A stretch of DNA of 64,000 nucleotides from Roseovarius sp. 217. GTDB lineage: Bacteria > Pseudomonadota > Alphaproteobacteria > Rhodobacterales > Rhodobacteraceae. The translations under genes were made by a program, and so were the position numbers. A model generated the notes under the pieces. The model was not told where the DNA came from. It was given only the letters and a program-made list of their open reading frames with translations, and did not search any database. The DNA lies in contig NZ_CH902584.1 of assembly GCF_000152845.1 (NCBI RefSeq), positions 1,090,500 through 1,154,499 on the forward strand, written 5' to 3'. Positions 1 through 9,894 of the stretch are shown here, piece by piece. Numbering within the stretch: position 1 is the first letter of the stretch; each line of letters starts with the position of its first letter.

Positions 1-6
1 AACACG

Positions 7-804
7 TCAGAGACCGAACCGGGCATAGCTTGCCCGTTCCTCGACAAATGACAGGGCATCCTGTGTGAGAGACGCTCCAAACCTTTGAAAGAGACCGCGC
101 TTGCGCCCGTATTTGGAAAACCGGACCTTGTCGCCGTAAAGCGCTTTCATCTTGGGAACCAGATGACCAATTCCATCGGCGAGTCCCAATTCTATGCTGC
201 GCGCACCGAGCCAGAATTCGCCGGTGAAGAGATCGGGATCGTCCGCCAGCTTGCTTCCGCGCCGGGACTTCACATGGGTGATAAAGGCTCCATGAATATC
301 CTCCAGAATACCCTTGAGGCGGGTCACATCCTCGGGCTTTTCCGGCATGAACGGGTCCAGCGTGCTCTTGGATTTGCCCGCCGTGTAGATGCGGCGTTCG
401 ACCCCCTGCCGGGTCAGAAACTCGTTCGCGCCAAAGCCCGCCGATATCACCCCGATAGAGCCCAGCACCGACGAGGCATCGACCCAGATATCATCCGCAG
501 CCACCGCCAGCCAATAGCCGCCCGAGGCCGCAACATCCTCGACAAAGGCATGAACCGGGATGCTCTTTTCCTCGGCGAGCCGCCGGATACGGGCGGCGAT
601 CAAAGAGGATTGCACCGGCGATCCGCCGGGGGAGTTTATCACCAGCGCCACCGCCACCGGCTTACCGCGCGAGAATGCCTTTTCAATGACCGGACCGATG
701 GTCTCGTCACTCAGGGGCGCACGCGAGCCGGAGCCAATCATGCCCGCGAGTCGAATGACAGCTACCGTTGGCTTGCGTTTGATAAATGGGATCAATTGTC
801 TCAT
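7..804 (-). CDS. S49 family signal-peptide-peptidase-like serine protease (SppA type)
   Basis: A 265-residue single-domain member of the S49 (SppA/protease IV) family, which cleaves leftover signal peptides and membrane protein fragments with a Ser-Lys dyad. The probable nucleophile is Ser94 in VAASGGYW, and the probable general base is Lys146 in TAGKSKSTLDPF. An INSPGG segment near residue 57 is typical of the family. I chose the ATG at 804 because the longer reading frame upstream adds a tail unlike the family. There is no clear N-terminal membrane helix, unlike many SppA proteins, so it may be peripheral or cytoplasmic. It stands next to an ABC exporter on the same strand, about 110 bp away. 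Confidence 0.85.
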   Translation of the reverse strand: MRQLIPFIKRKPTVAVIRLAGMIGSGSRAPLSDETIGPVIEKAFSRGKPVAVALVINSPGGSPVQSSLIAARIRRLAEEKSIPVHAFVEDVAASGGYWLAVAADDIWVDASSVLGSIGVISAGFGANEFLTRQGVERRIYTAGKSKSTLDPFMPEKPEDVTRLKGILEDIHGAFITHVKSRRGSKLADDPDLFTGEFWLGARSIELGLADGIGHLVPKMKALYGDKVRFSKYGRKRGLFQRFGASLTQDALSFVEERASYARFGL

Positions 805-916
805 GCAGCCCGATGTAGAGTGCTGAGCCAAGACAAACAAGGCAGGCCGCGCAACTGACCCCACTACATCGAAGCAATAAAGACGGCGCCGCGTGAAAAA
901 GATCACGCAGCGACAC

Positions 917-1678
917 TCAGGATTTAATCCGGTAGCCGGTCTTAAAGATCAGCCAGACCACCGCGAGGCAAAGGCCAAAGAACAGGCCAACCGCCAGCAG
1001 GCTGTAGCCAATACCCACATCCGCCACACCAAAAAAGGACCAGCGGAAACCCGAGATGAGATAGACCACCGGGTTAAAGAGCGTAACGACCCGCCACGCA
1101 GGCGGCAGCATCGAGACCGAGTAAAACGCGCCACCGAGGAACACCAAGGGGGTGATCACCAAAAGCGGAATAAGCTGCAATTGCTGAAAGTTCTCGGCCC
1201 AAATCCCGATGATGAACCCAAACAGGGCAAAGGAGACACAGATCATCAGCAGAAATACAACCATGATTACCGGATGCTGAATGTCGAGTTCGACAAAGAT
1301 GCTGGCGGTGATGAGGATGACGGCGCCGATCATCAGTGCCTTGGTGGCAGCGGCCCCAACATAGCCCAGAACGATTTCGAGGAAGTTGACCGGGGCCGAC
1401 AGCAACTCAAAAATCGTGCCGATGAACTTCGGGAAATATATTCCGAAAGACGCATTGCTGATCGCCTGCGTCATCACACTGAGCATGATAAGACCCGGCA
1501 CGATGAAGGCGGCATAGCTCACACCTTCGACCTCTTCGATTCTGCCCCCAATGGCTGCGCCAAAGACCACAAAATAGAGCGTGGTGGAAATGACCGGTGA
1601 CAGCAGACTCTCAAGAATAGTGCGGAAAAACCGTTTCATCTCGTAGATATAGATCGCAAGGATCGCATGCAGGTTCAT
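917..1678 (-). CDS. ABC-2 type transporter permease (YadH-like)
   Basis: A 253-residue polytopic membrane protein with about six hydrophobic segments, of the ABC-2 (YadH/NodJ-like) permease family. It opens with a short cytoplasmic stretch ending [15 protein letters not shown], where family members couple to their ATPase. The start codon overlaps the stop of the upstream ATPase gene in an ATGA, so the two are translationally coupled and form one exporter. Substrate is unknown; relatives export polysaccharides, drugs or lipids. Confidence 0.88.
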   Translation of the reverse strand: MNLHAILAIYIYEMKRFFRTILESLLSPVISTTLYFVVFGAAIGGRIEEVEGVSYAAFIVPGLIMLSVMTQAISNASFGIYFPKFIGTIFELLSAPVNFLEIVLGYVGAAATKALMIGAVILITASIFVELDIQHPVIMVVFLLMICVSFALFGFIIGIWAENFQQLQLIPLLVITPLVFLGGAFYSVSMLPPAWRVVTLFNPVVYLISGFRWSFFGVADVGIGYSLLAVGLFFGLCLAVVWLIFKTGYRIKS

Positions 1679-2604
1679 GCCGCATCCTCCCGCACGAGGC
1701 CTACGAAGATTTCTTCGAGGCTGCTCTCCCGCGTTTCAATGTCACGCACCGATAGTCCCTCTTCGGCCAATGCCTGCAAGAGCCGGGTGATCCCCGTGCC
1801 CTCCGCACGCGTTTGGTAGTTGTAGATGAGCGAATGTCCATCCTCGGCACGGTCCAAATCATAGGTCGCAAGGCTCGCAGGGATTGTGTCGAGAGAGGTC
1901 ACAAGCTCAATGCGCAACGACTTACTGCCCATTCGGCGCATCAATGCGGTCTTGTCCTCAATCAGCAGGATTTCTCCCCGATTGATGACCGCGATGCGAT
2001 CTGCCATTGCCTCTGCCTCTTCCAGATAATGCGTGGTGAGAATGATGGTCACACCGCTCTTCTGCAGATCGCGCACCACCTCCCACATGTCCCGGCGCAG
2101 TTCCACATCGACGCCCGCCGTCGGCTCATCCAGAAAGAGAACGCGCGGTTCGTGGCACAGCGCCTTGGCAATGAGCACCCGCCGCTTCATACCGCCTGAC
2201 AGTTCCCGTATCCGATTATTGCGTTTGTCCCAAAGTGACAGTTGCCGTAAAATTTTCTCGATCAGCACTTCGTCGCGTGGCTTGCCGAATAGGCCGCGCG
2301 AAAACCGGACGGTGTTGATTACCTTTTCAAACGGCTCCAACGCGATTTCCTGCGGCACGAGGCCGATCATCGCCCGCGCGGCGCGATATCCAGTGATGAT
2401 GTCATGCCCGCCGACAGAAGCGTGCCCGCCGGTGGGCGTGGTGATTCCGCACAGCGTTGAAATCAGCGTTGTTTTGCCCGCGCCGTTCGGACCAAGCAGC
2501 GCGAGAATCTCACCCTCTTCGATGGCGAGCGTAACATTGTCGAGCGCAGTGAACCCGCCCCTGTAGGTTTTGGTCAGACCTTCGACCCTGACGATTGCCG
2601 CCAT
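1675..2604 (-). CDS. ABC transporter ATP-binding protein (YadG/CcmA-like exporter ATPase)
   Basis: A 309-residue ATPase partner of the ABC-2 permease that overlaps its 3' end by four bases. Walker A (GPNGAGKTT), the Q-loop region, signature LSGGMKRR, Walker B (VLFLDEP) and the switch-region TTHYLEEAE are all readable. A C-terminal extension of about 90 residues follows, as in DrrA/YadG exporters. The frame is open further upstream, but the ATG at 2604 opens [17 protein letters not shown], the normal start of the nucleotide-binding domain. Confidence 0.9.
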   Translation of the reverse strand: MAAIVRVEGLTKTYRGGFTALDNVTLAIEEGEILALLGPNGAGKTTLISTLCGITTPTGGHASVGGHDIITGYRAARAMIGLVPQEIALEPFEKVINTVRFSRGLFGKPRDEVLIEKILRQLSLWDKRNNRIRELSGGMKRRVLIAKALCHEPRVLFLDEPTAGVDVELRRDMWEVVRDLQKSGVTIILTTHYLEEAEAMADRIAVINRGEILLIEDKTALMRRMGSKSLRIELVTSLDTIPASLATYDLDRAEDGHSLIYNYQTRAEGTGITRLLQALAEEGLSVRDIETRESSLEEIFVGLVREDAA

Positions 2605-2809
2605 ATCAGCCCCCTTTTTTTGTACGCAGAACGTAAACCGCTGGTGACTGAGCGCAACATGCATCCCCGCATAGGCATCTGTGCGCCGATGCGCGGCGTT
2701 GCCGATCAGAGAACAGTCTGTTTTTGTGAGTTTGTTCATAGTTTCGCGGCATGCTGTTAGAGTATCGGAGATGCCCTGTGGCGCGCCTGACGGACACGAG
2801 GATGACGGA

Positions 2810-3526
2810 ATGATCAGACAGATTTTCGCCCTGAGCCTGCTGGTATTGGGGATGATGATGACCCCAACCCCTAGCCGCGCAGAACCGCGCATTCTTGTGA
2901 TGGGTGATTCTCTCTTGGCGATGCACAAACTGTTGGGGCGCTCGGTCTCTTCCTCGGTTGAGCGGGAATTGCGCGTGCGCGTCACCGACATGTCGGTTGC
3001 CGGGGCAAGATTCCTCTACCGCCTGCCCATCAGCGGTGCGCTTGGCCTCAATATTACCAAGCAATTTCGTCAGGGCGATTGGGATTGGGCCGTGCTGAAT
3101 GGCGGCGGCAATGATCTCTGGCTTGGCTGCGGTTGCATGCGCTGCGCGGGCAAGCTGGATCGCCTGATTTCCAGCGACGGGCGGCGCGGCGTGATCCCAG
3201 GGTTTGTTTCACGTCTGCGTCAGAGCGGCGCACAGGTGATCTATGTGGGCTATCTGCGCACGCCCGGTATCACATCACCAGTGGAACATTGCACCGATGA
3301 AGGGGCCGAGATGGATCGTCGCGTGGCCCTTCTCGCGGGGCTGGACCGGGGCGTACACTTCCTGCCACTGGCGGATATGGTGCCCCATGGCGACCGCTCT
3401 TATCACGCCATCGACCTTATTCACCCCTCGTTCAAGGCCAGCCGCATGATCGGTCAACGCATTGCGCGGATCGTTGTGGAGAATGATCCCGGGCGGGTTT
3501 CTCATAACCGGATCATGACAGACTGA
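2810..3526 (+). CDS. Secreted SGNH/GDSL-family hydrolase
   Basis: A 238-residue protein with an N-terminal signal peptide (MIRQIFALSLLVLGMMM to about SRA) followed by an SGNH hydrolase fold. Block I is VMGDSLLA with the nucleophile Ser, block III is GGGND, and block V is DLIHPS with the catalytic Asp and His. Such enzymes are periplasmic esterases or deacetylases; the substrate cannot be read. A cysteine-rich WLGCGCMRCAG segment follows GGGND and may be disulfide-bonded. The first plausible start with a signal peptide is 2810; the frame is open further upstream without coding character. Confidence 0.82.
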   Translation: MIRQIFALSLLVLGMMMTPTPSRAEPRILVMGDSLLAMHKLLGRSVSSSVERELRVRVTDMSVAGARFLYRLPISGALGLNITKQFRQGDWDWAVLNGGGNDLWLGCGCMRCAGKLDRLISSDGRRGVIPGFVSRLRQSGAQVIYVGYLRTPGITSPVEHCTDEGAEMDRRVALLAGLDRGVHFLPLADMVPHGDRSYHAIDLIHPSFKASRMIGQRIARIVVENDPGRVSHNRIMTD

Positions 3527-3532
3527 CCGATG

Positions 3533-4036
3533 CTAACTAATCAACCGTTTGAGCCAGCCCTTCTTCTCGGCCTCGGGTTCAGGGTCATCCTCGGATGGCC
3601 CTTCGAGCACCTCTTCGAGACGGGCAAAGAACTGATCCGCCATCTTCTTGGCAAAACCGTCCACTAACCGACTGCCCAATTGTGCCAGCTTGCCGCCGAC
3701 GCTGGCCTCTACATCATAGCTCAGCCGCGTGCCGGTCTCGCTATCCTCCAGCCGCACATTGGCGCCACCCTTGGCATAGCCTGCGGCCCCGCCCTTGCCC
3801 TCACCGGTCAGGGTCAGGCTCTGCATCTCGACAATGTTCGAAACTTTCACCATGCCCTTGAACGTGGCCTTGACCGGCCCGACCTTTTGCACAACGGTCG
3901 CCTCAAAGCCATCCGCTGGCGTGCCTGTCACGTCTTGGGCGCCGGGCACACATTCCTTGAGCACCTCGGGGCTGAGCAGGGCGGCCCAGACCGTCGCCCG
4001 ATCCGCCTTGATGTCGCGTGCGTCACTCATCTGCAT
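3533..4036 (-). CDS. CoxG family protein (SRPBCC fold)
   Basis: A 167-residue protein of the CO dehydrogenase subunit G (CoxG) family. The N-terminal 145 residues form a START/SRPBCC-like domain with the typical ECVPGAQDV segment. The highly charged tail ends in a basic segment, KKGWLKRLIS, which could anchor it to the membrane as proposed for CoxG. A GGGAGGGG-like ribosome site lies about 8 bases before the ATG at 4036, which settles the start. No CO dehydrogenase genes are in the window, so a role in another molybdo-hydroxylase system or an unrelated role is possible. Confidence 0.82.
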   Translation of the reverse strand: MQMSDARDIKADRATVWAALLSPEVLKECVPGAQDVTGTPADGFEATVVQKVGPVKATFKGMVKVSNIVEMQSLTLTGEGKGGAAGYAKGGANVRLEDSETGTRLSYDVEASVGGKLAQLGSRLVDGFAKKMADQFFARLEEVLEGPSEDDPEPEAEKKGWLKRLIS

Positions 4037-4183
4037 GTGGTCATCCCCTCCCAGTCCGTGATGCCTGCACCCTAGCGCAGCGCCCGTGCCGCGCCAAGGG
4101 AGCAGAAAGTCGGAGCAGCGCAAGGCATCTGGCCTTCGCGCGCCGCTGCCCTTACCCTGCGCCAAAACGAGATTGGGGCTAGG

Positions 4184-5269
4184 ATGCTGTCAGGGCTGCG
4201 CGTGGTGGAATTCGAGGGGCTGGGGCCGGCCCCCTTTGCCGCGATGATGCTGGCCGAGATGGGGGCGGACGTGATCGTGATCCATCGCCCCGGTGCGGGC
4301 AATCCGGTGGCAGGCGCGCGCAACCTCTTGGATCGCGGCAAGCGGTCCATCGTGCTCGACCTCAAGACCGCGACGGATGTAGCCACCGCCCGCGCCCTGA
4401 TCACACGCGCGGATGCGCTGATCGAGGGGTTCCGCCCCGGCGTGATGGAGCGTCTGGGGCTGGGGCCAGAGGTGATGCAGGCCGCCAACCCGCGCCTTGT
4501 CTACGGCCGTATGACCGGCTGGGGCCAGACCGGGCCGCGCGCGCAAGAAGCAGGGCATGACCTCAATTACATCGCCACCTCCGGCGCGCTCTGGTATGCG
4601 GGTGCGCCCGGCACACCACCCCAGACGCCCCCGACCCTGGTGGGCGATGTCGGCGGCGGCGCGCTCTATCTCGTGGCGGGCTTGCTGGCGGGACTTATCC
4701 ACGCCGGGCGCACCGGACTGGGCACCGTGGTGGATGCGGCCATTGTGGATGGTTCGGCGCATATGATGGCGCTCTTGATGTCGATGATGCCCACGGGCAA
4801 CCTCAGCATGACGCGTGGTCAGAGCCTGCTTGATGGCCCGCACTGGAGCGGTGTTTACGCCTGCGCCTGCGGCGCTTGGCTCTCGGTGCAATGCCTTGAG
4901 CCACAGTTTTACGCGGCGTTTCTGGCGCGTCTGGGCTTGACGCGGGATCCCCGCTTTGCCGCGCAGCAGGACCGCGCGCAATGGCCGGAACAGCGCGCAG
5001 CTTTGACCACGCTTTTTGCCTCAAAACCGCTGGTACATTGGGCTGAGGTTTTTGCCGGGTCTGACGCCTGTGTCGCGCCGGTTCTGTCCCCTGACGCGGC
5101 GGCACATGATCCGCATATGGCGGCGCGCGGCATCTGGCAAGAGGAGGCAGGCAGCTTGTGCCCCGCGCCCGCGCCGCGCTTTGACGGCGCAAGCCCTAGC
5201 ATCGCCCCACCGCCCACACGCGGAGAGCACAGCGCCGAAATTCGCGCCTGGCTTAAGGCTCCACTCTGA
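4184..5269 (+). CDS. CaiB/BaiF family protein, probable alpha-methylacyl-CoA racemase
   Basis: A 361-residue class III CoA-transferase family protein. Its length and residues fit alpha-methylacyl-CoA racemase (AMACR/Mcr) rather than a transferase. The AMACR catalytic residues known from mycobacterial MCR (His126, Asp156, Glu241) line up with His125 in AGHDLNYIA, Asp155 in VGDVGGGA and Glu239 in CLEPQFYA. Racemases of this type interconvert (R)- and (S)-2-methylacyl-CoA so that beta-oxidation can act on branched acyl chains. It is the first gene of a plus-strand run and diverges from coxG-like. Confidence 0.85.
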   Translation: MLSGLRVVEFEGLGPAPFAAMMLAEMGADVIVIHRPGAGNPVAGARNLLDRGKRSIVLDLKTATDVATARALITRADALIEGFRPGVMERLGLGPEVMQAANPRLVYGRMTGWGQTGPRAQEAGHDLNYIATSGALWYAGAPGTPPQTPPTLVGDVGGGALYLVAGLLAGLIHAGRTGLGTVVDAAIVDGSAHMMALLMSMMPTGNLSMTRGQSLLDGPHWSGVYACACGAWLSVQCLEPQFYAAFLARLGLTRDPRFAAQQDRAQWPEQRAALTTLFASKPLVHWAEVFAGSDACVAPVLSPDAAAHDPHMAARGIWQEEAGSLCPAPAPRFDGASPSIAPPPTRGEHSAEIRAWLKAPL

Positions 5270-5291
5270 CCCTTTGCTAAAGGACCACGCC

Positions 5292-5744
5292 ATGCCCATT
5301 TACGTCGATGCCGATGCCTGCCCGGTCAAGGACGAGGTCGAGCGTGTCGGCACGCGGCACGGGCTGCGGATGTTCGTGGTCTCGAATGGTGGGTTGCGCC
5401 CGTCGCGCAATCCGCTGGTCGAGACGGTGATTGTGCCGGATGGCCCCGACGTGGCGGATATGTGGATTGCCGAGCGCGCGGGGCCGGGGGATGTGGTGAT
5501 CACCGGGGATATCCCGCTGGCCGCGAAATGTGTGGCGGCTGGCGCGCTGGTGCTCAAACACAATGGCGAGGCGCTGACCGGTGCCAATATCGGCAATGTA
5601 CTGGCGACGCGCGATCTGATGACCGACCTGCGCGCCGCCGATCCATTCCGGCAGGGCGGCGGCAAAGGGTTTACAAAGGCCGACCGCTCGCGTTTTCTCG
5701 ACGCGCTGGAACGGGCGGTGCGCGCGGCGGCCCGTAACATCTGA
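5292..5744 (+). CDS. YaiI/YqxD family protein (DUF188)
   Basis: A 150-residue member of the UPF0178/DUF188 family. It starts with the signature [15 protein letters not shown] and contains [15 protein letters not shown], as expected for a PIN/NYN-like nuclease-related fold with conserved acidic residues. The function is not established experimentally as far as I know. The ATG at 5292 sits after AAAGGACC and matches the family start; the open frame extends upstream inside the racemase gene. It is 22 bases downstream of the racemase gene and probably cotranscribed. Confidence 0.88.
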   Translation: MPIYVDADACPVKDEVERVGTRHGLRMFVVSNGGLRPSRNPLVETVIVPDGPDVADMWIAERAGPGDVVITGDIPLAAKCVAAGALVLKHNGEALTGANIGNVLATRDLMTDLRAADPFRQGGGKGFTKADRSRFLDALERAVRAAARNI

Positions 5745-5753
5745 AGGACCCCC

Positions 5754-6725
5754 ATGACGACAGCCATCACTATTCAGCGCTCCAACCTCATTGGCGCCGC
5801 CTATGCGCTTGCGGCGGTGTTGTGCTTTTCCCTCAACGATGTGGGGATCAAGTTCCTGTCTGACAGCTATGCGCTGCATCAGGTGGTGTTCATCCGGGCA
5901 CTGGTGGGCATGGCGGCCTTTGTGGCCTTTGTGATGCCCTTTGCGGGCGGTCTCGCCCTCTTGCGCACGCGCCGCCCGAGAATGCACCTTCTGCGCGGCC
6001 TCTGCGTGGTCAGCGCCAATACCTGTCTCTTTCTCGGGCTGGCGGCGATGCCGATTGCCGATGCGGTCGCGGTGTTCTTTGTCTCGCCCTTGGTGATCAC
6101 GGTGTTTTCCGTGCTGTTCCTACAAGAGACCGTCGGCACGCGGCGTTGGGCCGCCATTGGCGTGGGCTTTTTCGGCGTGATGGTGATCGTGAAACCGGGC
6201 ACGGCAGCGTTTCAACTTGCCTCGCTCTTGCCGGTTGCCGCGGCCTTTCTCTATGCGGTTATGCACATTCTGGCACGCAAGATCGGGGGGACCGAGAGCG
6301 CTCCAACCATGGCGTTCTACATCCAACTTACCTTTGTGATCGCAAGCAGCCTGATCGGTCTTAGCTTAGGCGACGGGCGGTTTGCCGGGATGGGGCATCC
6401 TTCGCTGGAGTTCCTGTTTCGCGCCTGGATCTGGCCTGATCCGGGGGATTGGCCGATCCTGATCATGCTCGGCATTTCCGGCATGTTGGGCGGGCTTTTC
6501 ATCTCTCAGGCGTACCGCCTGTCCGAGGCCGCCTTTGCCGCCCCCTTTGAATATGTGGCCATGCCGATGGCGATCATGTGGGGGGTGACGGTGTTTGGCA
6601 CCTGGCCCGATGCCACCGCGTGGATCGGAATTGCGCTCATTGTGGGCTCTGGCCTCTATCTCTTGTGGCGCGAGTCGGTCAAGGATGCGACGCTGGCCAC
6701 CAAGGGCCCGACCTATCGCCGCTAA
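5754..6725 (+). CDS. DMT superfamily transporter (EamA domain, 10 TM)
   Basis: A 323-residue inner-membrane protein with two EamA repeats and about ten hydrophobic helices. Examples are the segment after AAYALAAVLCFSLNDVG and the final IGIALIVGSGLYLLWRE. EamA permeases export or import metabolites such as amino acids and S-adenosylmethionine; specificity is not readable. It begins nine bases after the YaiI-type gene and 15 bases before the cyclodeaminase-like gene, so it is part of the same operon-like run. Confidence 0.88.
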   Translation: MTTAITIQRSNLIGAAYALAAVLCFSLNDVGIKFLSDSYALHQVVFIRALVGMAAFVAFVMPFAGGLALLRTRRPRMHLLRGLCVVSANTCLFLGLAAMPIADAVAVFFVSPLVITVFSVLFLQETVGTRRWAAIGVGFFGVMVIVKPGTAAFQLASLLPVAAAFLYAVMHILARKIGGTESAPTMAFYIQLTFVIASSLIGLSLGDGRFAGMGHPSLEFLFRAWIWPDPGDWPILIMLGISGMLGGLFISQAYRLSEAAFAAPFEYVAMPMAIMWGVTVFGTWPDATAWIGIALIVGSGLYLLWRESVKDATLATKGPTYRR

Positions 6726-6740
6726 ACACAGGAGAGACGC

Positions 6741-7658
6741 ATGAGCCTGACGATCATTCCTTTTGCCCAAGGCGAGGCGCATCTGGAGTGGCGGGGTCTT
6801 TGCGCGGCATTCGAGGCGGGGCACCGACTGCCCAAGGCCGAGATTGCCGATACGCTGCTCTATCGCGGCCGCGATACGCTGCTCAACCGGGCGGCATGGA
6901 TCGACGGGATGGGACTTGCCGTGAAATCCGCCACGATCTTTCCGGGCAATCCAGAGCAGGGCGCGCCGATGATCAACGGGGCGGTCAACCTCTATTCCGA
7001 TACCGATGGCACGCTGGAGGCGCTGGTGGATTTCCACCTTGTGACCAAGTGGAAAACCGCAGGCGACAGCCTCTATGCCGCCACGCGGCTGGCCCGGCCC
7101 GATAGCGAAACCATCCTGATTGTCGGCGCAGGCACCGTGGGTCGCTCGCTCTGGCAGGCCTATCGCGCGCTTTTCCCGCAGGCGCGTTTCAGCGTCTGGA
7201 ACCGAACCCATGCAAATGCTGCTGCGATGGCCGCTGCCTGTCACGGGATCACAGTGGCCGAGGATCTGGAAACGGCGGTGCGCGCGGCGGATATCATCAC
7301 CTCTGCCACCATGTCCACCGATCCGCTCATCAAGGGTGACTGGCTGCGCCCCGGCCAGCATCTCGATCTGATCGGGGCCTATCGGCCTGACATGCGCGAG
7401 GCGGATGATGCGGCCATCGCGCGGGCGCGGGTGTTTGTCGATAGTTTCGATACCACGGTGGATCATATCGGTGAGATCATGACACCACTGGCGAGCGGCG
7501 TGATCACCCGCGACCACCTCATCGCCGATTTCTATGATCCTGAGAGATTTCGACGGCACGCGCCCGAGGAGATCACCCTTTTCAAAAACGGCGGCGGGGC
7601 GCATCTCGATCTGATGACCAGCCGCTATATCCTCGATGCCTGGAGGGCTGTGGCATGA
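6741..7658 (+). CDS. Ornithine cyclodeaminase / mu-crystallin family protein
   Basis: A 305-residue NAD(P)-dependent enzyme of the ornithine cyclodeaminase family. The N-terminal part carries the substrate-binding GMGLAVKSATIFPGNP segment with the conserved Lys. The Rossmann motif is ILIVGAGTVGRSLW, near residue 130. Family members deaminate ornithine to proline, reduce cyclic imines such as delta-1-pyrroline-2-carboxylate, or make alanine and iminosuccinate-derived products. The exact reaction cannot be told by eye. It overlaps the downstream hydrolase gene by four bases. Confidence 0.85.
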   Translation: MSLTIIPFAQGEAHLEWRGLCAAFEAGHRLPKAEIADTLLYRGRDTLLNRAAWIDGMGLAVKSATIFPGNPEQGAPMINGAVNLYSDTDGTLEALVDFHLVTKWKTAGDSLYAATRLARPDSETILIVGAGTVGRSLWQAYRALFPQARFSVWNRTHANAAAMAAACHGITVAEDLETAVRAADIITSATMSTDPLIKGDWLRPGQHLDLIGAYRPDMREADDAAIARARVFVDSFDTTVDHIGEIMTPLASGVITRDHLIADFYDPERFRRHAPEEITLFKNGGGAHLDLMTSRYILDAWRAVA

Positions 7659-8578
7659 TCTGGTTCGGACTGCTCATCCTTGCAGGGTTGGCCATCGCGG
7701 CCCCATTCCTTCGGGAGGCGATGAAACCCGCGATGACCGATCATCTCCGCAAGGACGCCCCCGGCGATTTCGTCACGTTATCACGCGGCAAGACCCACTA
7801 TCGCTGGCTGGGCGCCACGCGCGGGCCGGTGGCGGTCTGTGTGCATGGTCTCACCACGCCCTGCTTTGTCTGGCATGGCATCGCGGCGGGACTGGGCAAA
7901 CTTGGCTACCGCGTGCTGGTCTATGACCTCTATGGGCGCGGCTATAGCGACCGGCCCGACGGCCCGCAGGACAGCGCCTTTTTCATCACCCAGCTTGAGG
8001 AGTTGCTCGAGGATCAGGGGATCGCAGGGGATTTTACGCTTGTGGGCTATTCCATGGGCGGCGCGATTGCCACGGCCTTTGCCGCGCTGCATCCCGAGCA
8101 GCTACGCGCGCTGGTGCTGATAGCACCTGCCGGGCTCGGGCATGATCTGGGGCGCTTGGCCGAACGGGTCGCGCAGGGTGGACCGCTGGCGCAATGGCTG
8201 ATGCTGTCAGGTTTCCCGCGCAGCTTTCGCAAGGGCTGCGAGGCAGAGCGGCACCTGCCCAGCAGCGTGCCGGGCATTGTCGATCTGCAACAGGCCCAGC
8301 TGCGCTATCGCGGCTTTGTGCCTGCCGTGGCGCGCTCCATCAGTGGGATGGTGTCCGAGGATTTGACCGAAGAGCATGCCGATATCGCCGAAACGCGGCT
8401 GCCGGTGCTGGCCATCTGGGGGCGCGAGGATACGATCATCCCGCTGCGCAGTATGGCACGTCTGGCTGAGATCAACCGCAGCGCGCGACAGGAGGTAATC
8501 GAGGGTGCAGGCCATGGTCTGACCTATACCCATAGCGAAGAGGTGCTGCGCGCCATGCGCGATCTCGTGCGCGATTAG
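7655..8578 (+). CDS. Alpha/beta hydrolase with N-terminal membrane anchor
   Basis: A 307-residue alpha/beta hydrolase. The N-terminus is one hydrophobic segment (MIWFGLLILAGLAIAAPFL), probably a membrane anchor. The fold shows the oxyanion-loop VHGLTTP, nucleophile elbow GYSMGG (Ser), and late acidic and His residues in WGREDTIIP and GAGHGLTY. It is the last gene of the 4.2-8.6 kb run and is coupled by ATGA to the cyclodeaminase-like gene. Its stop overlaps the stop of the convergent MFS gene by four bases. Substrate unknown. Confidence 0.85.
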   Translation: MIWFGLLILAGLAIAAPFLREAMKPAMTDHLRKDAPGDFVTLSRGKTHYRWLGATRGPVAVCVHGLTTPCFVWHGIAAGLGKLGYRVLVYDLYGRGYSDRPDGPQDSAFFITQLEELLEDQGIAGDFTLVGYSMGGAIATAFAALHPEQLRALVLIAPAGLGHDLGRLAERVAQGGPLAQWLMLSGFPRSFRKGCEAERHLPSSVPGIVDLQQAQLRYRGFVPAVARSISGMVSEDLTEEHADIAETRLPVLAIWGREDTIIPLRSMARLAEINRSARQEVIEGAGHGLTYTHSEEVLRAMRDLVRD

Positions 8579-9807
8579 GCTGGCTGTAACTGCCGTTCCT
8601 TTACCGGCAGGTGGACGATTGCCGAGAATGCGCCAACCCCAACGCCGATCCACCACACCATCGTGTAATCGCCATAGAGATCATACATCTTGCCGCCCAG
8701 CCAGACGCCCATGAAGCTGCCAAGTTGGTGGGAAAAGAACACGATCCCATAGAGCGTGCCCATGTAACGCAGCCCGTAAAGATGCGCGATGAGGCCCGAG
8801 GTCAGCGGCACGGTGGCCAGCCAAAGCGCCCCCATCGAGACCGAAAAGAGCAGCACCGTCGCAGGCGTGATCGGCGTCATGATGAACGCCGCCGCAATCA
8901 GGGTCCGGCCCAGATAGATGCCCGCCAGCAGGTTTTTCTTGGAGTAGCGCTTGCCCAGCCAGCCAGCCGTGAGGGTGCCCGCGATATTGGCCAGACCAAT
9001 GATCGAAATCGCCACAGCGCCCAGCGCCGAGGTGGTGGTGATGCCGATGTTATGCAGCGCCCCACCGGGCAGGATCGGGCCGCACATTTCGGTGACAAAG
9101 GCCGGGAAATGCGCGGTGACAAAGGCCAGTTGATAGCCGCAGCTGAAGAAACCCAAGAAAATCAGCGTAAAGGACGGATCGCGAAAGGCGCGGCGCAGGA
9201 TCGTGCCCATCGATTCCTCGATCACTGCGCGCCCCACCGGCTCGGGCGCGCGCATCAGGGGCAGCATGGCCAAGACAGCGATGATCACGGCGGCAAAGAT
9301 CAGGAACACGCTCTGCCATGTCATCAGCGACAGCAGGAATTCCGCCAGCGGCGCGCCAAACACCTGCCCCGCCGATCCCGCAGCGGTGGCAATTGCGAGG
9401 CTCATCGAGCGGTTCTCGTCCGAGCTTGCCCGCCCCACCACGGCGAGGATCACGCCAAAGCCGGTGCCCGCGATGCCAAACCCCACGAGGATTTCATACA
9501 TCTGATGCGCCTCGGGCGTGACGGCAAAGGACGATAGCACCAGACCCGCCGCATAGGTCAGCGCGCCCAGAATGATCGCCTTTTGGTCGCCGATTTTTTC
9601 CGCGAGCGCGCCGAAGATGGGCTGACCAATGCCCCACGCAAGGTTCTGAATGGCGATGGCGAGTGAAAATTCGGCGCGAGGCCAGTTGAACTCGGTCGCA
9701 ATCGGAATCTGGAACACGCCGAACGATGCGCGGATCGCAAAGGAGATCAAAATGATCACGCAGCCCGCAACGAGCACGGGGGTAATCAGAGGTTTGGATT
9801 TCAGCAT
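8575..9807 (-). CDS. MFS transporter (monocarboxylate/OFA-like)
   Basis: A 410-residue, roughly 12-helix major facilitator. The first helix and loop (GCVIILISFAIRASFGVF, then FNWPRAEFSLAIAIQNL) resemble monocarboxylate and oxalate/formate-type permeases. It is convergent with the alpha/beta hydrolase, and about 90 bp separate its start from the next hydrolase on the same strand. The transported compound is not identifiable. Confidence 0.85.
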   Translation of the reverse strand: MLKSKPLITPVLVAGCVIILISFAIRASFGVFQIPIATEFNWPRAEFSLAIAIQNLAWGIGQPIFGALAEKIGDQKAIILGALTYAAGLVLSSFAVTPEAHQMYEILVGFGIAGTGFGVILAVVGRASSDENRSMSLAIATAAGSAGQVFGAPLAEFLLSLMTWQSVFLIFAAVIIAVLAMLPLMRAPEPVGRAVIEESMGTILRRAFRDPSFTLIFLGFFSCGYQLAFVTAHFPAFVTEMCGPILPGGALHNIGITTTSALGAVAISIIGLANIAGTLTAGWLGKRYSKKNLLAGIYLGRTLIAAAFIMTPITPATVLLFSVSMGALWLATVPLTSGLIAHLYGLRYMGTLYGIVFFSHQLGSFMGVWLGGKMYDLYGDYTMVWWIGVGVGAFSAIVHLPVKERQLQPA

Positions 9808-9894
9808 ACTGTCCTCGCGCGATGTTGACGCAGATTACGGAAATGCACGGGGGCGTCAATTCACGCTTTGTGATGGGGGTCATCACGTTCTGCG

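Noticed and set aside
6741..7658. Cyclodeaminase-family gene as iminosuccinate reductase of the beta-hydroxyaspartate cycle together with the glyoxylate aminotransferase.
   Set aside because: The two genes are 50 kb apart and no aldolase or dehydratase of that cycle is near either, so the link is not supported.
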